From Knoxdaviesia capensis (taxonomy: Eukaryota > Ascomycota > Sordariomycetes > Microascales > Gondwanamycetaceae), in assembly GCA_001510575.1 (NCBI GenBank), contig LNGK01000002.1:93271-157270 (forward strand): DNA of 64,000 nt, in the 5' to 3' direction. Below the pieces are notes generated by a model. It did no database searches and was not told the DNA's origin. It was given only the letters and a program-made list of their open reading frames with translations. Position numbers and translations under genes: made by a program. Positions 9,704-21,810 of this stretch are shown one piece after another; position 1 is the stretch's first letter; every line of letters starts with the position of its first letter.

Positions 9704-10836
9704 CTAAGTCTCCGCGAACTCGTAGGTGCTGGTCGACTCCTCAACACCAACCTCGATCTTGGCCTCCTCCAGCTCCTTGCCAGCCACACGCAGACCGGCG
9801 CGCATGACATCGCCGGGCACGACGGGGCCGACACCGGCGGGGGTTCCGGTCAGGATGATGTCGCCGGGGGCCAGGGCCATGACCTTGGAGATGTCGCTGA
9901 TGATGCGCGGGATCTGGAACAGCATCAGGTTGGTCGAGGCCTCCTGCTTGACGTTGCCGTTGACGCTGAGGAACAGCTCGATGTCGTGGGGGTTGGGGAT
10001 GGCGTCCTTGGCAATCACGTTGCTGAGCGGCAGGAAGGTGTCGAAGCCCTTGGCGATGTCCCACGGGAGACCCTTCTTCTTGGCCTCGTTTTGCGCGTTG
10101 CGGGCGGTCATGTCGATCGACAGGGCGTAGGCTGGGGGCATGTTAGTGACGGGTGTCAGTTGGAGTGGGCAGAGTGCTGGTGGGGTTGATGGAGGCAGAT
10201 GTGCAATGCAAGGTCTTACCCTCGATCGAGTCCAGAGCACCCTTCTCGTCGCTGGCCTCGAGGTTCTTGACAGCCTTGCCCATGATCAGGGCCAGCTCGA
10301 CCTCGAAGTGCAGGTCAACCCCCTTTGGCCGGACGATGTTGCCAGCGCCGGGGAGCAGGATGGACGAGGGGGGCTTCAGGAAGAAGAACGGCTGCTTGGG
10401 CCGCACATTGTTCAGCTCGGAGATATGGTCCCTGCGAGGAGTTGCGGTGTTAGTTCCTAAGCCGATGATGTCCGTGAACTCTAGGGTTTTGCCTGTATAA
10501 CCCGAGGCGGCGAGTGACCAATGGTGACTGTACCGCCGGGCACAGCTTGATCGGTGGTGGTGGCAATAACGTCACTGCAGACGAATTCTTACGGGCCTCG
10601 GCGCAGATATACGAGGTGAAGTCCACAGTCGGATTTCGTCGCACGGTAATCCGGGGAGGATGTCAAATAGGGACATCCACAGATACAGCCACAGGTGCGG
10701 ATCAAAGACACAAGACGCACACCGGATCGGGCGGCACCGTAACTGTAGTTCCACGACAAACAGGGAAAAGAAGCACTCACGCATAGTTGCGGCCAATGCA
10801 CACAATCTTGGACGGGTTATACGACTTTGCCGACAT
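9704..10836 (-). CDS. FAHD1-like acylpyruvase / oxaloacetate decarboxylase, 231 aa
   Basis: Exons on the minus strand 10781-10836, 10220-10431 and 9704-10131; introns of 349 and 88 bp. The first junction restores CIGRNYADHISEL, matching the conserved N-terminus of FAHD1. The protein has the fumarylacetoacetate-hydrolase fold: metal ligands E62 and E64 (HFEVELALIMG) and D96 (SIDMTARN), the KKGLPWDIAKGFDTF substrate loop and the ILTGTPAGVGPV signature. Family members cleave acylpyruvates or decarboxylate oxaloacetate in mitochondria or cytosol; no clear targeting sequence is visible here. Length matches human FAHD1 closely. The exact substrate cannot be read from sequence. Confidence 0.93.
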
Positions 10837-11838
10837 GGTGGCTAGAGATCGACGCAGGATAAAAGACATGATGGGGAGAGAGAAGGAAGAGAAAAAAGAG
10901 CTGAAGAGAGGGAGCAAAACACCGAGATGGTAATATCTAGCCCGCGGAATCTGAGCCGAATAGGGAGGGGCCGAAACGGCAAGCTCGCAGTCCAGAAAAA
11001 TAGGTAGAGTGCGAAAAAAAGGCGACGGTTACCAGCACAGCCAATGGGAGCGCAACGGTGCAATATGTGGGTTGCGAGAAAAAAAGCGTGTGTTGTAAGT
11101 ACTCGGTAGTAGTGTGAATCTGAAGGTATTTGGAAGGAAAAGAGAGTGGAAAAAAGAGTCAAGAGCGATCGGAGGGAAAGGGGAATGTTCGTGTCCCAGC
11201 GGTGCAGGTAATTGGCCCACTAGATCCACAAATCACTGTCGTCACTTGATGGTCGATTTCTCTCTCTCTCTCTCGGTAAAAGGGCACTGCAGTATCTCAA
11301 GAGAAGGTGTTCGGAAGCATTCTCGAAATGATGCCGATTCAACGAGATGCGGGTGCATATATTCCACCAGCAGAAGCGATCAAGAGGACAGTTCCTCCTC
11401 CGGCAGGTGGGACAAAGTACTCCGTAACAAGCAGACGCCGATGCGACGAGCTTAGCTTCGTCCATCTGCCGACGCCCTGCAAATTGCACAAGCAGCTTTT
11501 GCCGGCATCGGTGTTGGTATCGCAATCCCAGCAGCTTGTCGCTAGGGTTAGGGTTGGTATTTGTATCACAAGTCTGGGTACGGATATGCATCTGTCCTTA
11601 GCTCCTCAATTCTCAATTCTGTCGTTTCCTCAACTCATGCTCGATCACCCTCCAGAGCTCTATGTACTTCCACCCCACGTTCCGCGGCCAATCGCAGCTT
11701 GCTGGGCCTGATCTAAATTAGACCACCGTTTTTTACGACCTGTACGCGTCCTCCATACGTATGCACTCACGTCTGTTCCGACACTGATACCACGACATTA
11801 CCCTCCCGGCACTCGACATCAGCAGACTCACCAGAACC
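10837..11838. promoter_or_regulatory. Divergent intergenic region, about 1 kb
   Basis: Separates the FAHD-like gene (-) from the small gene at 11839 (+). It holds a telobox-like CTAGGGTTAGGGTT at 11542-11555 and a short CT repeat near 11261. Open frames here lack coding character. Confidence 0.5.
11542..11555. promoter_or_regulatory. Telobox-like motif (TAGGGTTAGGG)
   Basis: Two consecutive TAGGGT units 284 bp upstream of the 11839 start codon. Resembles Tbf1-type sites; role inferred. Confidence 0.45.
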
Positions 11839-12243
11839 ATGGAATCGCCCAAGGACAAGCTCCAACTGGCGCAGATGCTGGCCGATCTCTCTGGCCTGAA
11901 GGCTGCGGTACGTGTCTCCCCGGACCCCCGCGAACGTGACGGCCGCACCTGTGCACAGAACCGCAACTAACATTCCGGACACTCTCGCACCCAGGACCCG
12001 GCCGCCGCCCGTGCTCTGCTCCCCGACGCCCCTCCGCCCTCGACATCCTCCGCCGCGTCCCCATCGCCGTCGTCCACCTCACCACCGCCACTACCCTCGT
12101 CGTCGCAGGACGCGGAGAGCTCGACGGCTGCCCTGGACGCGCTGTACGAGCTGCGCAGCAAGGTGAAGCCGCAGGACATGACTAGCCTGCTCAAGGCGCG
12201 CCAACGCATCAACGCGCTTGCGGGGGCCCAGCCGCGGAGTTGA
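11839..12243 (+). CDS. Small unknown protein, 105 aa
   Basis: Exons 11839-11907 and 11995-12243. The 87-bp intron has a GTACGT donor, an AACTAAC branch site and a CCAG acceptor, in phase 0. The N-terminal 35 residues are predicted helical (KLQLAQMLADLSGLKAA), then a Ser/Pro-rich linker, then a second helical block (ALDALYELRSKVKPQDMTSLLKARQRINAL). No membrane segment or targeting signal is seen. I do not recognise it; the layout suggests a small helical protein that acts through a partner. Support comes from clean splice signals, the good ATG context (ACCATGG) and codon regularity, not from known similarity. Confidence 0.65.
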
Positions 12244-15168
12244 GAGATGCCGGATACCGAATTTTTTTTTTTGGGGGGGGGAGAGAGAATCGAGAACAAT
12301 AAACGAGAGGGGTCCTGTGCCGGGTTACTGCTTGGGAGGGATTGCACCACTGTGCATCTTGAATTACCTTGGTGTTTCCGTGGTTCCGTGGTTCCGTGGT
12401 TTCCGGACGATTAGTCCAGCCGGCTTGAGCGCCGGACAGGCGTATATACGATTGACGATGCTTTACGATTTCGATTTCTACACGGGGGTTTCTTGTTTTT
12501 TATTTTTATTTTTAATCTTCGTGGACAGCAGGAGGCCGGTATCCGTGAACAGAGTTTCTGCACAAAATGACATGCCATTCCACACTCCTGTTGAGCTGAC
12601 ATCATGAAGCTCTTGCCATTCTCATGGAGTATCTCTGCGTTTGTGGACCCCCAATTTGAGGCCGCGTTATGTGGCTTGTGAAACTGACAGAGAGGATACG
12701 CGCCTAATCGAGATTACCACCAGCCGTAAGTCACGACGGTGGCAGCACTTCAGGTGACATTGTGGGAGTGTCAAATCGGGCTAATTTTGATAGCACTGTG
12801 GAATTGTTTGTCACGGGAGAGAGAGAAAGAGAGAAAAGGAGACTGAATCTATCGAGATTTGTTATGCTGGCACTAAACGGGCGACCGCGATTAGGCAGGA
12901 TTAAAATTACCGACAGTTCAGTACAGAGCTTGGGTGGTGACAGATATCATGATGTAATACTCCGTATAACATGGGAATTAATCACACTGGTCGGCTCTCG
13001 GAGCGCCCCTCCACTTCACCCAAAAAGAGAAAGAGTCTGAATTCATTTCCTCCTACGACAACTGGGTTGCAAATGTGGGTTGTGGCCGGTTGGTTGGACC
13101 CTGACCTGGGGTAACAGCGCACATCGCACATCGGCGGGATAGAGAGCAAGCAAGGAGGCCTCACAACGGCCGCGGATATCGTGGGCCCTCGCTTGTAACC
13201 TATTCGGTCATCGAGAATGGTGTGGGGAGAACAGCTTCACCTTCGTTGTTTGGGAGTGGGAACCAAAGGCGTTCCCCTCTAACTAGCGTGGCTGAGCACC
13301 GCCACTCCTCGTCTTTCACTGCCGACATTTTAAACTGTAATGGCCGCTGCAGGAGGCAGTTTGGCGGGCGAAATTCTCGTTGGCATGTGCTGGAAGTAAA
13401 TTTCCTCACAACAATTGTTGATTGAGGCATCACCAGGCACAGGCCAAGACAATCGTGTGTTTCATGGATGAAGCTCCGGAGGGAAGATGGCCTGGCCTAC
13501 GCATCGGCGAGATACTGTTTCTTCGGGTCAAACGCGAGTATCCAAGATACCAAACCTGCACAGAGAGGGCCAGAGTAGCTGGTACCAGCCGTCAATAGCA
13601 TGACGACAAAGCATCACTCTCTCATCAGAACACTTCATTGTCTATACAAGATCCCGGCATAGGAAGAGGGCGGTGGGTCTGGACCTAAGCGCTAGACAGG
13701 TACACAGCCGGCCGGTGTCTGACGCTGGGGAAGGGAAGTACCCTGCTATTAGCATCCCATGACCTTTCCAAGCACGGCTTTCGAGGGCATTCCACTCTAG
13801 CGATGCCACCGCGCCACACAGTTGGGCAGCCGGCCCAAGCCAACACGACGACTCAGCCCCGAACACATGGTGATGAAGCTGGCTGGATTGCTGCGAATGG
13901 GTGACCGAGACCAGGCGTTCTCGCTGTCTGGACATATGCATGTACTGTACTGTACAGTACTGTACATACGGTAACATCCCCATGTATATGTAGAGCCGAC
14001 GAAGGATGGAAGCATGAACTCCCGACTGGGTTCTGACGGAAGCCCATCGCCCGAAACAAGAAACAACAGAAAAGCGCCACCGGGACAAACACCGTGATCC
14101 CTGGGCGATGATCCAGGGCGTCCGTCCTCAATGCCAAGATCTCGCCCAACGAAGCAATAAAGAGGGAAAAAACCTCTGTCGACCCATCTGCCAGCCAAGC
14201 CCTTCTTCGGCACCGGCGTTGGCCTCAAACGCTGTTTTGTTCACACCCTCGACGATGACACTCATGTCTGTTCATGGACGCATAGTGCTATAGTCATCGT
14301 ATGCTCGTGGGATATATTTCAGATAATCCCAGCCATGCTTAAAAGGTTAATAAATAATAACTACTGCCGTGTGGTAGTGAAGTTAGACGTTGACTGCTTG
14401 CTTCTGGAACACGAGGCCACTAGCATCTCCCAGGCTATTCCAAATTTTCACAGCCTGAGTGGTACAGCCCACCAGACACACAAACGACGCCGACGCACCA
14501 GCCATGCATCCCATCCTTGCAACGCTCACTGCTGGCCTCAGTTGGTTGCTGTGCTGTTCCCACCCACTGCGACACTCCTTTTTAGTGAGGCTTGGCTGCG
14601 TTGTCGCATCGTATCTGAGGAATTTCCTGTGAAGGGGACCTGCCCACCCCATCAACTGTACTTCCGCTTTGGGAAGACTTGTCCCTCATTTCGCTTGTAC
14701 CACCCAATGTACCCCGTCAACGATTAATTGCAACCAAAAAAAAGAAAAAAGTTGGCGGTCCCTGCAACGGTTTCTGTGTGTCATTCGCCGCTCCTTCCTC
14801 GCCCAGTTTTCCGCCGGTTTTTCTTAAATATTTTTGGTCCCTTCCATCTTTGGGTTTCCGGGCCTTTTCCCTTTGTTTTCTTCCTTTCCTTCTTAATTCA
14901 TCCATCCATCTCTCTTCTCCTCCTATCTGCTTTCGTTGGCGTTTCTGATAATTACATTTTTCTATTGGAATATATCTTCTTCGAGAATCTCTATTTCGTC
15001 TCTCTCGATATTGTTGTGCCAGTCGAGTCCCCCAAATTTCCATCTACGAAGTCTTTGCGACACCAAATCTCCCTCCCCGCGCATCCCGGACGTCCGTATC
15101 GTCGATTCGACCCCGAACTCTCTCTCTCTCCCCTCTCGCCTCTCCACACACCCACAACTTCTATCAAG
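12244..15168. other. Intergenic, about 2.9 kb
   Basis: No gene is supported. The tract has a poly-T/poly-G run at about 12260-12280, a dense GTACTGTAC array at 13941-13965 and a pyrimidine-rich stretch from about 14770 to the next start codon, consistent with a promoter and 5' leader. Frames of 130-180 codons on both strands begin with non-ATG codons or contain compositionally odd sequence. Confidence 0.5.
13941..13965. repeat. Overlapping TACTGTA/TACAGTA array with 14-bp palindrome
   Basis: Four overlapping copies of TACTGTA or its complement occur in 25 bases. GTACTGTACAGTAC at 13947-13960 is a perfect 14-bp palindrome. A related palindrome (GTACAGTACTGTAC) occurs at 32037-32050. Confidence 0.85.
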
Positions 15169-15750
15169 ATGACTGCTATTGATGCGTCGTTGTTGGCTCG
15201 GTATGTACACATTTTCTCGCTGTCGCATGCCACGCTACCATCGCCGTCGCATGGCTTCCAACCTCTCCCGATCGCCTGCTAATCTCGTTTGTCTTCCTCT
15301 CTCTCCAGCGCCTACTACTGCCCCAGCGGATATTACCTTAGCGGCACCCGCTGCTACCCCAGCTCGTGGTACCACTGGGGACGCTGGGTTCTCGCCGGCG
15401 GCATCGTGCTGTTCATCATCATCCTGTTTCTGCTGATCGGATGCGTCAACTCGCGCCGTCGCCGTCGCCAGGGCCAGAGCCCGCTCTACGGCACCGGCTG
15501 GATGGCCTCGGGATACAAGCCCCAGCAGCAGTACCCTCTCCAGTCCCAAGGTGGTGCCGGCCACTACCCGCCTCCCCCCGCCTACGGCGCTCCCGGACAG
15601 CAGCCCTACCAGGGTCCCACCACCGACTACTACGGCCAGTATAACCAGCCGCAGGGCGTCCAGTCTCCTCAGCATACCTACGATCCCGCGACTGCTCCGG
15701 CCCAGTACGGCCAGTACGCTCCCCCGGCCGGTCCCCCTCCCGGAAAGTAA
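15169..15750 (+). CDS. RCR-family membrane protein, 157 aa
   Basis: Exons 15169-15200 and 15309-15750, 108-bp intron splitting Arg-11. The protein has a short Cys/Tyr-rich lumenal part (residues 12-32), one membrane segment at about 37-57 (GRWVLAGGIVLFIIILFLL), then a positive RRRRR stop-transfer cluster and the YGTGWM motif, followed by a Pro/Tyr/Gln-rich cytosolic tail. This order matches the RCR family (yeast Rcr1/Rcr2), single-pass proteins that affect chitin deposition, Congo-red resistance and plasma-membrane protein trafficking. A PPAY motif in the tail is a potential Rsp5-type ligase site, as in yeast Rcr proteins. The upstream region is strongly pyrimidine-rich. Confidence 0.88.
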
Positions 15751-18700
15751 ACGGCCACGATTGAGCCTGCTTGCGTGCCACCAAATAGTGGTTGACCGCT
15801 TTCGCCTTCTTTTTCGCTGCTTCAATATCAAAATGGCAATCATCTCATCGACGCCATCCTCCATAACGTGATTCGGTATCTCTGAAGAGAATATATCTTA
15901 CACTAAGGTATTATCGATTCCGCGTTGATTTTCGATTTACGAACGGCTTCGATGACTCCGTCTTCCTGGACGAAATCCGCCGACTTTTACCTGCTTGATA
16001 CTTCGTTCAATATTCCCCCTTCTTTGTTCTTTTTCCGATGACACGAGTCTTTTGTCTTGCTTTTTTTTCTTTCGCTATAAAATCCTTTTTCATGCCTTGA
16101 TTTTCCCAGTGCTGCCTTTTCCTGGCCACTGTTGTTTACCGTTTCTGTTCATGATCATACCAGATATTTGCCCGGGGTTTACATCCTTCGGAGGAAAGGG
16201 TGGCGTTTCTTTCTGGGGGGTCTCTTTTTTCACCTCTGTTTTTGCTTGGATTCTAGATTAAAGGCGAGGGGTGTGGTTGAGCTGGTTCCTGGGTTCTTGA
16301 GTGAGTGGTTAATGATGATCGGAACACTATCTGCATTGTACCTCGCAAAGGGGAATCCCGGGCAGCTTGATCTTGGGAACACCTGATTCTCCTTACGTTC
16401 AGTTTTACTATACATAGCCCTTTTAATCCTTCAACATTCTTTTTCTTTGAAAACCGCACTTGACTTGTGTAGATGGACCGCGAAAACATTCGTGTGCGTC
16501 GTAGTACTCGCCTGCTGGGCATTGTGAAGATACTGACGCTGGTGACGCTTTCACTGATGGACTTCACCTGCGTGCCGCTGTTGACGCGTGGGAGGTTGAC
16601 AGATAAGGGAGGGGCTAGCCGAGACGGGGGTTCCGGGCGGTGGGATGATATTGCGGGGACGGTGTGGGGCGTAGCCTTCCGGGACGCTGGGCAGGGCCGA
16701 CGGCCGGACGGGAGGAGGTCCAGTGCAGGTGTCCTGTATAGTTAAGTATGGACGCCGCAGTGACGAGTGATGAGTCGGTATGATCGTTGAGCTTAGAAAC
16801 AACAAAATCTCGGCGGGAGATAAGCATAAGCGACACCACAGCCACGAGATGTCACTTCCGTATCCCATCCGGACATTTCCACCCGCCTAGCACATGTATG
16901 TACACCGCACTTCACACACACCGTACACCCTCCGTCCATCACATAGGAAAGAAAAAAAAAATAGAATCTCAGCCTGATGTTGCTTGTAGACTGGAATGTG
17001 ACATGTCGGACCTTGAAATGGAACGAACCAACCCCGCCAAGTGGACACAGTTTGTTATTTTAACATCGAGGGTCGAACTTTCGCCTCGCAACTGGACATG
17101 ATGGAGGAATTGGGAGGAAACGAAACACCTCGTATTCTCCAAGCTTGGCTGCTCGTCGTATTTCGTGGCTTCATCCCCGAAATCACTTTATTTGTAGACA
17201 CGTGCAATGCTGACTGACTTACAAGTCCCTCAGGGAATAAAAACCGGAAAGAGCTGTGGAGTTTGACTTTAGCTTTCGGTACCTGCAGATGAAAGGCAAG
17301 AGCGCCGGATAAAAATTTCATTTGTATGCATGCACCTAAGGGTTCTGGGGGGGTTTTTCGCTCCTTCCCTTGTTCTTCCAGGGGTATCTGATGTGGGTTT
17401 CGATTTTCGATGCCGTGATCTGGGTTAAAGCTGTGCGGGTTCCTGCCACGAAGACGATGTGGGTTGACGCTTCCCCCTTTTTTGGGGGCTCACATAACTT
17501 TTTTTTCGCTCTTTCCTCTTTTTTCTTTTGTGCCCAGGTCGCCAGCCCCCTTCGTTTTTCTCTCTCTCGCCATCTGACTTCATTCACTCTTTTCTTTCTT
17601 TCAACCACTCTCATTTTCTTTTTCCCGGCTTCTTCTGTATTCATTCCTGTACATACAGTATATACTTCCGCTTATTCTACGTCGATGTGGGGGAATCCCG
17701 TCTGCTCTGTAATTTCTTCTCCTCCCCCGATCGCTGTCTCTGGTCTTCGAACCCCTGCGCTTTATCATCATCACTGACGGCCACCGCTACCACACCTCCG
17801 GAATACGAAGGACGAGGACCGCCCACATATTCGCCATCTCTTATCCTTCTTCCCAAATCCGTTCCCCCGCGGCCGTCATTTCTGGATACATTCGTTCGTT
17901 CTTTATGCGCTTCCGCGTTGATTCCTGCTTTCATCTTCATAAATAGGCATTTTTAGCCTGATTGGGCGTCGATATCTCTTTCTCACACGTCCCTCCGGCG
18001 CTCTCTCTGTCTTGGGGCTTCCTCCAATAAGCGAGAAACCTCCGCCTCAATCTCACTATATTCTGGACAATCCGCCTCTTGTTTCTTCGTTCAGAAACCG
18101 GACAGGCTTTGTGCCTCAAACACACTGAAAAGCCTCGTTAAAATCCGATTCTTACGAAAGCCACCACCCCGGCTCTCTTTTCCTTCCGAGTCTGGTTCGT
18201 CGTCCCTGGCTTGTCTCGAGACGCTCGGTGTCTTCTGCATAGCCCATTCTCGCCTTGGCGACTTAGTCTGGCTTTTCTTTTTTCTTCTCAGTGGTCTCGC
18301 TTTTCTTCCTTTCCTCTCTTTCTTCTCTCGCAAGAGTTTCCTCAGAACCTTGGAACTTGAAGCCGATCTTCGGTCCACACCTGTCTGTCTTTATTTTTCT
18401 CTCGTTTTTCCCTTCTTCTTGGCCTACCAGATACCGTCCGTCAAACACAGGATCTCCGTCCTTTCTGGGAGTGCTGAACGAGAGGAGGATCGCCTTGAAG
18501 CTGATCATACCCGCGCTGAACCCGGTCAACTCGTCAACTCGACCGACACACAACACTCTTTCGTCTTCTTTCTTCCCTCGCTCGCTAGTATCCACTCTGC
18601 TCTCCTTCACAAAATCTGCGCCTGTACTGTAGTGACCTGCGTGCATTTTGCGCGTCTCGTTCTTTCGACCAATTATCCTCTCTTTTCGATTTTGTTTTCT

Positions 18701-18938
18701 TTCCAACAAACTCTACCACTCTCTTTAAACATAAACAATTTTTTACTTCCAATCCCTTTCCATCCGGAATTCTTGCAAATCCTCCCGACTGGCCAAACCG
18801 GCATTTGTTCCCATCGTTGGGGCTGAAGCGAAGATAGGGGCGGAGCGGGAATAAATACTCACGATCCCGTTTGACCGCCGCTCGACATTTACACCAACCC
18901 GATTACGACTCCCTGAATTTTCCCACATTCTTTTCACT
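15751..18938. promoter_or_regulatory. Long intergenic / 5' leader region, 3.2 kb
   Basis: No coding region is supported. From about 17340 to 18938 the plus strand is markedly T/C-rich, as in long fungal 5' leaders, and this runs directly into the Pin2-like start. TACAGTA occurs at 17654 and TACTGTA at 18625. Confidence 0.5.
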
Positions 18939-20615
18939 ATGCCGACAATCGATGTCGCCATGGCCCGGAGCCTCCGCGGAGGTATCTGGGGCTCGATAAC
19001 CCAGAGCGTGGCCAACTCCGTGGCTCGCCGAAGCACCTTTGACGACATCTCAAGCTCGGCAAGCGAGGCCAAAGAGGCCTTTTCAAGTTGGGATAACTGC
19101 ATGCAGGCCAACTATTGCAAGTACGTTTGGCCCATACTGCTGCTGCTCCGGCTCGCCTTGAAGTGAAGGCACGCATGACTGTTCCGCACCCCACTAACAT
19201 GCTTCTCTCATAGATGGCCCGTGATTGCCCTGCTTATTGTCGGTGGCTTGATGCTCTTCTCCATTGTTTGGTGCGTTGCGCGGTGTCTTTGCTGCGGACT
19301 CTCTTGCTGCTGCGAGTGTTGCTACTGCTTAAAATGCTGTGGAAACTGCCTCGGATGCTGCGATGCCCCCAGAGGCCGCCGCCACAAATATCTCGACGAC
19401 CCCTACGTTCCGCCCAACCACCACCACGATACTACCTACCGCGCCGAGCCGCCCATGAAGGCCCCGCTTGTTACCGCCGCCGTGCCCGCTCCCTCACCGG
19501 CCGCCACCAACTTCCCCCCTCAGTATGCCGAGTTCGATGTGTCCCGTGGTGGCGCTGGAGCCGCAACCGCGGGCCGGTCGACTGGTGGAGACGAACTTCC
19601 CGCCATGCCCGTGTGGGATAACGCTGCGAGCAAGAAGGTTGCCGTTGACGCCGATGTGGAAATGGACCAACTCAAGAAGCCCGAAAGCACCGCCCAGCTG
19701 AAGCCCATTCCCGCCGCAACCATTTCGCCTGGCCCTGCGAGCCCTGCGGGCATGCGCACTAATGCCCCCAGCCCGTATCGTCAGCCGTCGCCCATGGGTG
19801 CCAACAACATGCGCCCGGGCCAGGATCCCCGCGCGTTCCAGAACGATCCCTATGCGAACGCGAACAACGCTGACCCCTATGGCCGCACATCCCCCGCTGG
19901 CTACGACAACAACAACGCCTATCCTGCCCGGGCATACAACTCGGTATCTCCGAACCCCAACCCGCAACAATACGCTGGCCAGCCGTCCGCCATGGGCTAC
20001 AATAATACCGGAAACGGCTATGGACGGAATCCCTCGGTCGATAACTCGCAACGAGGCCCCGGCCAGGGCCAAGGACAGTGGGAACAGCAAACATTCCTCC
20101 GCCAGCAATACTCTGGTCAGGATGCCGGCTACGAGAATGGATATGCCAACCCACAGTCGGTGAATGCCTATGGCGGTCCCGTTCAAGGCCGCCGCCAGTC
20201 GCCGCCGAGAATGGACACTGCTCCCCCGTCGCCGTACCATGATGTCGTGCACGAAATGCCCACCGCAAACTACGGCTACGACACCGCCGCCCCCGCCAAC
20301 AACAGCCGCCAGAATGTGGCTGGTTACGGCCAAGCCCAGGGAGGATACGCTGCCGACGGTGGCTACCAGAACGGCGGCTACGGCAACGCCACTCCGTCCT
20401 CGGCCCCGCAGGCCCCCGTGCAAAACACCGGTGGCTTCGACTTCAACTCGGGCTACAGCCGGCCCCAACAACCGACCGGCGGCTACGATGGCTACAACAA
20501 CAGCAGCAACAATGGCAGCCAGCGCAACAGCCCCCCGCGCGATGCGTATGCCCAGGGCGGCAACCAGTACCAGCAGGCCAGCGGGTACCGACAAGCGCCC
20601 GGCTGGGGCCAGTAA
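18939..20615 (+). CDS. Pin2-like Cys-rich membrane protein with prion-like tail, 527 aa
   Basis: Exons 18939-19120 and 19214-20615; the 93-bp intron ends a Cys-Lys junction (NYC/KWPV) just before the membrane segment. Residues 62-81 form one membrane span, followed directly by about 15 cysteines within 31 residues (CLCCGLSCCCECCYC and onward), typical of palmitoylated juxtamembrane regions. Residues 130-527 are low complexity, rich in Gly, Asn, Gln, Pro and Tyr, with a PPQY motif. The NYCKWPVIALLIVGG core plus Cys cluster resembles yeast Pin2, a plasma-membrane/TGN protein with a prion-like tail, and proteins often named fibroin-3 related in filamentous fungi. Molecular function is unknown; trafficking or surface role is inferred. 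Confidence 0.82.
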
Positions 20616-21810
20616 CGGACGATTGAATTTGAAGCAACGCATTTCGGAGCCCGGAGTTTTGAATACTATGAAGTGGAAAAACGGCGAGAGCTTTTTTTAC
20701 AGGATTTCTTTTTGGTCCATCTAGGATACTGGCGTTTTACAATCCCTTTTATATATTTTCCCTTCTTGACTTTCATTTTCTTACCCATTTTTTGACCTTT
20801 TCTTTTGCTGTATATATTTTTTTTGCCAGAGTGGCCATGGTCCGTCCGGCTGGGAACTTTAACGACTCTTTTTGCGTGGCTGTTTTTGGATACGCCTGTT
20901 CATTGCGCCCTATTTTTCTTCCTTGGCTCGTTTTTGGATTTTCATGTTACGACCATGTTCATCACCAGATTTTCCCTTTCCTTGTCGGAATCTTCCTTTG
21001 GATTTATTTTCCCGGAGTACATATATATGGATAGCTCCCTCTCTCTCAGTTTGCGTGGCTGGAGTCCGACGGGGCAGGAGAGATGTTGGGGGTGTGTTTA
21101 GGGGACGAAGGGGCCAAATCTACGAGTGTATATACTTTTTTGGAACTTTGTTCAATGAATGATGCTACTTGATCTTATTTCAATTGGACGCGACTGGGTG
21201 TATTGAGAGGTTATGGATCGTGGGCTGGATTCACCCGGTGCATTGACGTGTGGGTGGGTTCCGGGGGGACGGCATGACGTGCGCCGAAGAGAGCTATCTG
21301 GTGAAGAACACACGGAGGTCGTAGAAGAGGCGGACTTGGGATTTTGTATGCGCCTGAACGGGTGAGTGTAGTCGGTGATACTGACAAACTGGGCGCTGTA
21401 TGAGTTGACTCAACCCAATCTCTTTTCACCTGTACTGCGTAAAGGAACCACAACTCACGAGAAAAAAGCAAGATGCAAGTCGAAAACAGTCTAGACATTA
21501 TAAGAATAGGTGGACCAACGAAACCCCCTCCGTTCCCAAACAGTAAAGAGAAAAAGTAGAGATAGTAGTGGTAAGGTCTAGAGGCACATGAACGCCGAGA
21601 AACAAAGAAATGGGCAGGCCGTAACGAAGGAAACGGAGTAGACGACAAATAGCAGAGAGAGCGAAAGAAGCAAGTGCTGAGATATGCGTACAGGAACACC
21701 CATGCAACGAACGAAGAGAACTCCGAGAATATATACCAAGAAAGAAACAGACACACACCGGAAGATCGCCTACAAAAGCCAAGACCGAGATACACACAGA
21801 CACAGAAGGA
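20616..21810. other. Convergent 3' intergenic, 1.2 kb
   Basis: Lies between the stop codons of the Pin2-like and STIMATE-like genes. T-rich at first, then A-rich, as expected of two opposing 3' regions. No gene is supported. Confidence 0.55.

Noticed and set aside
14728..15282. 184-codon frame before and into the RCR gene
   Set aside because: It starts at TTG, is Phe/Leu/Ser-rich from pyrimidine-rich leader DNA, and the real RCR coding frame is clear.
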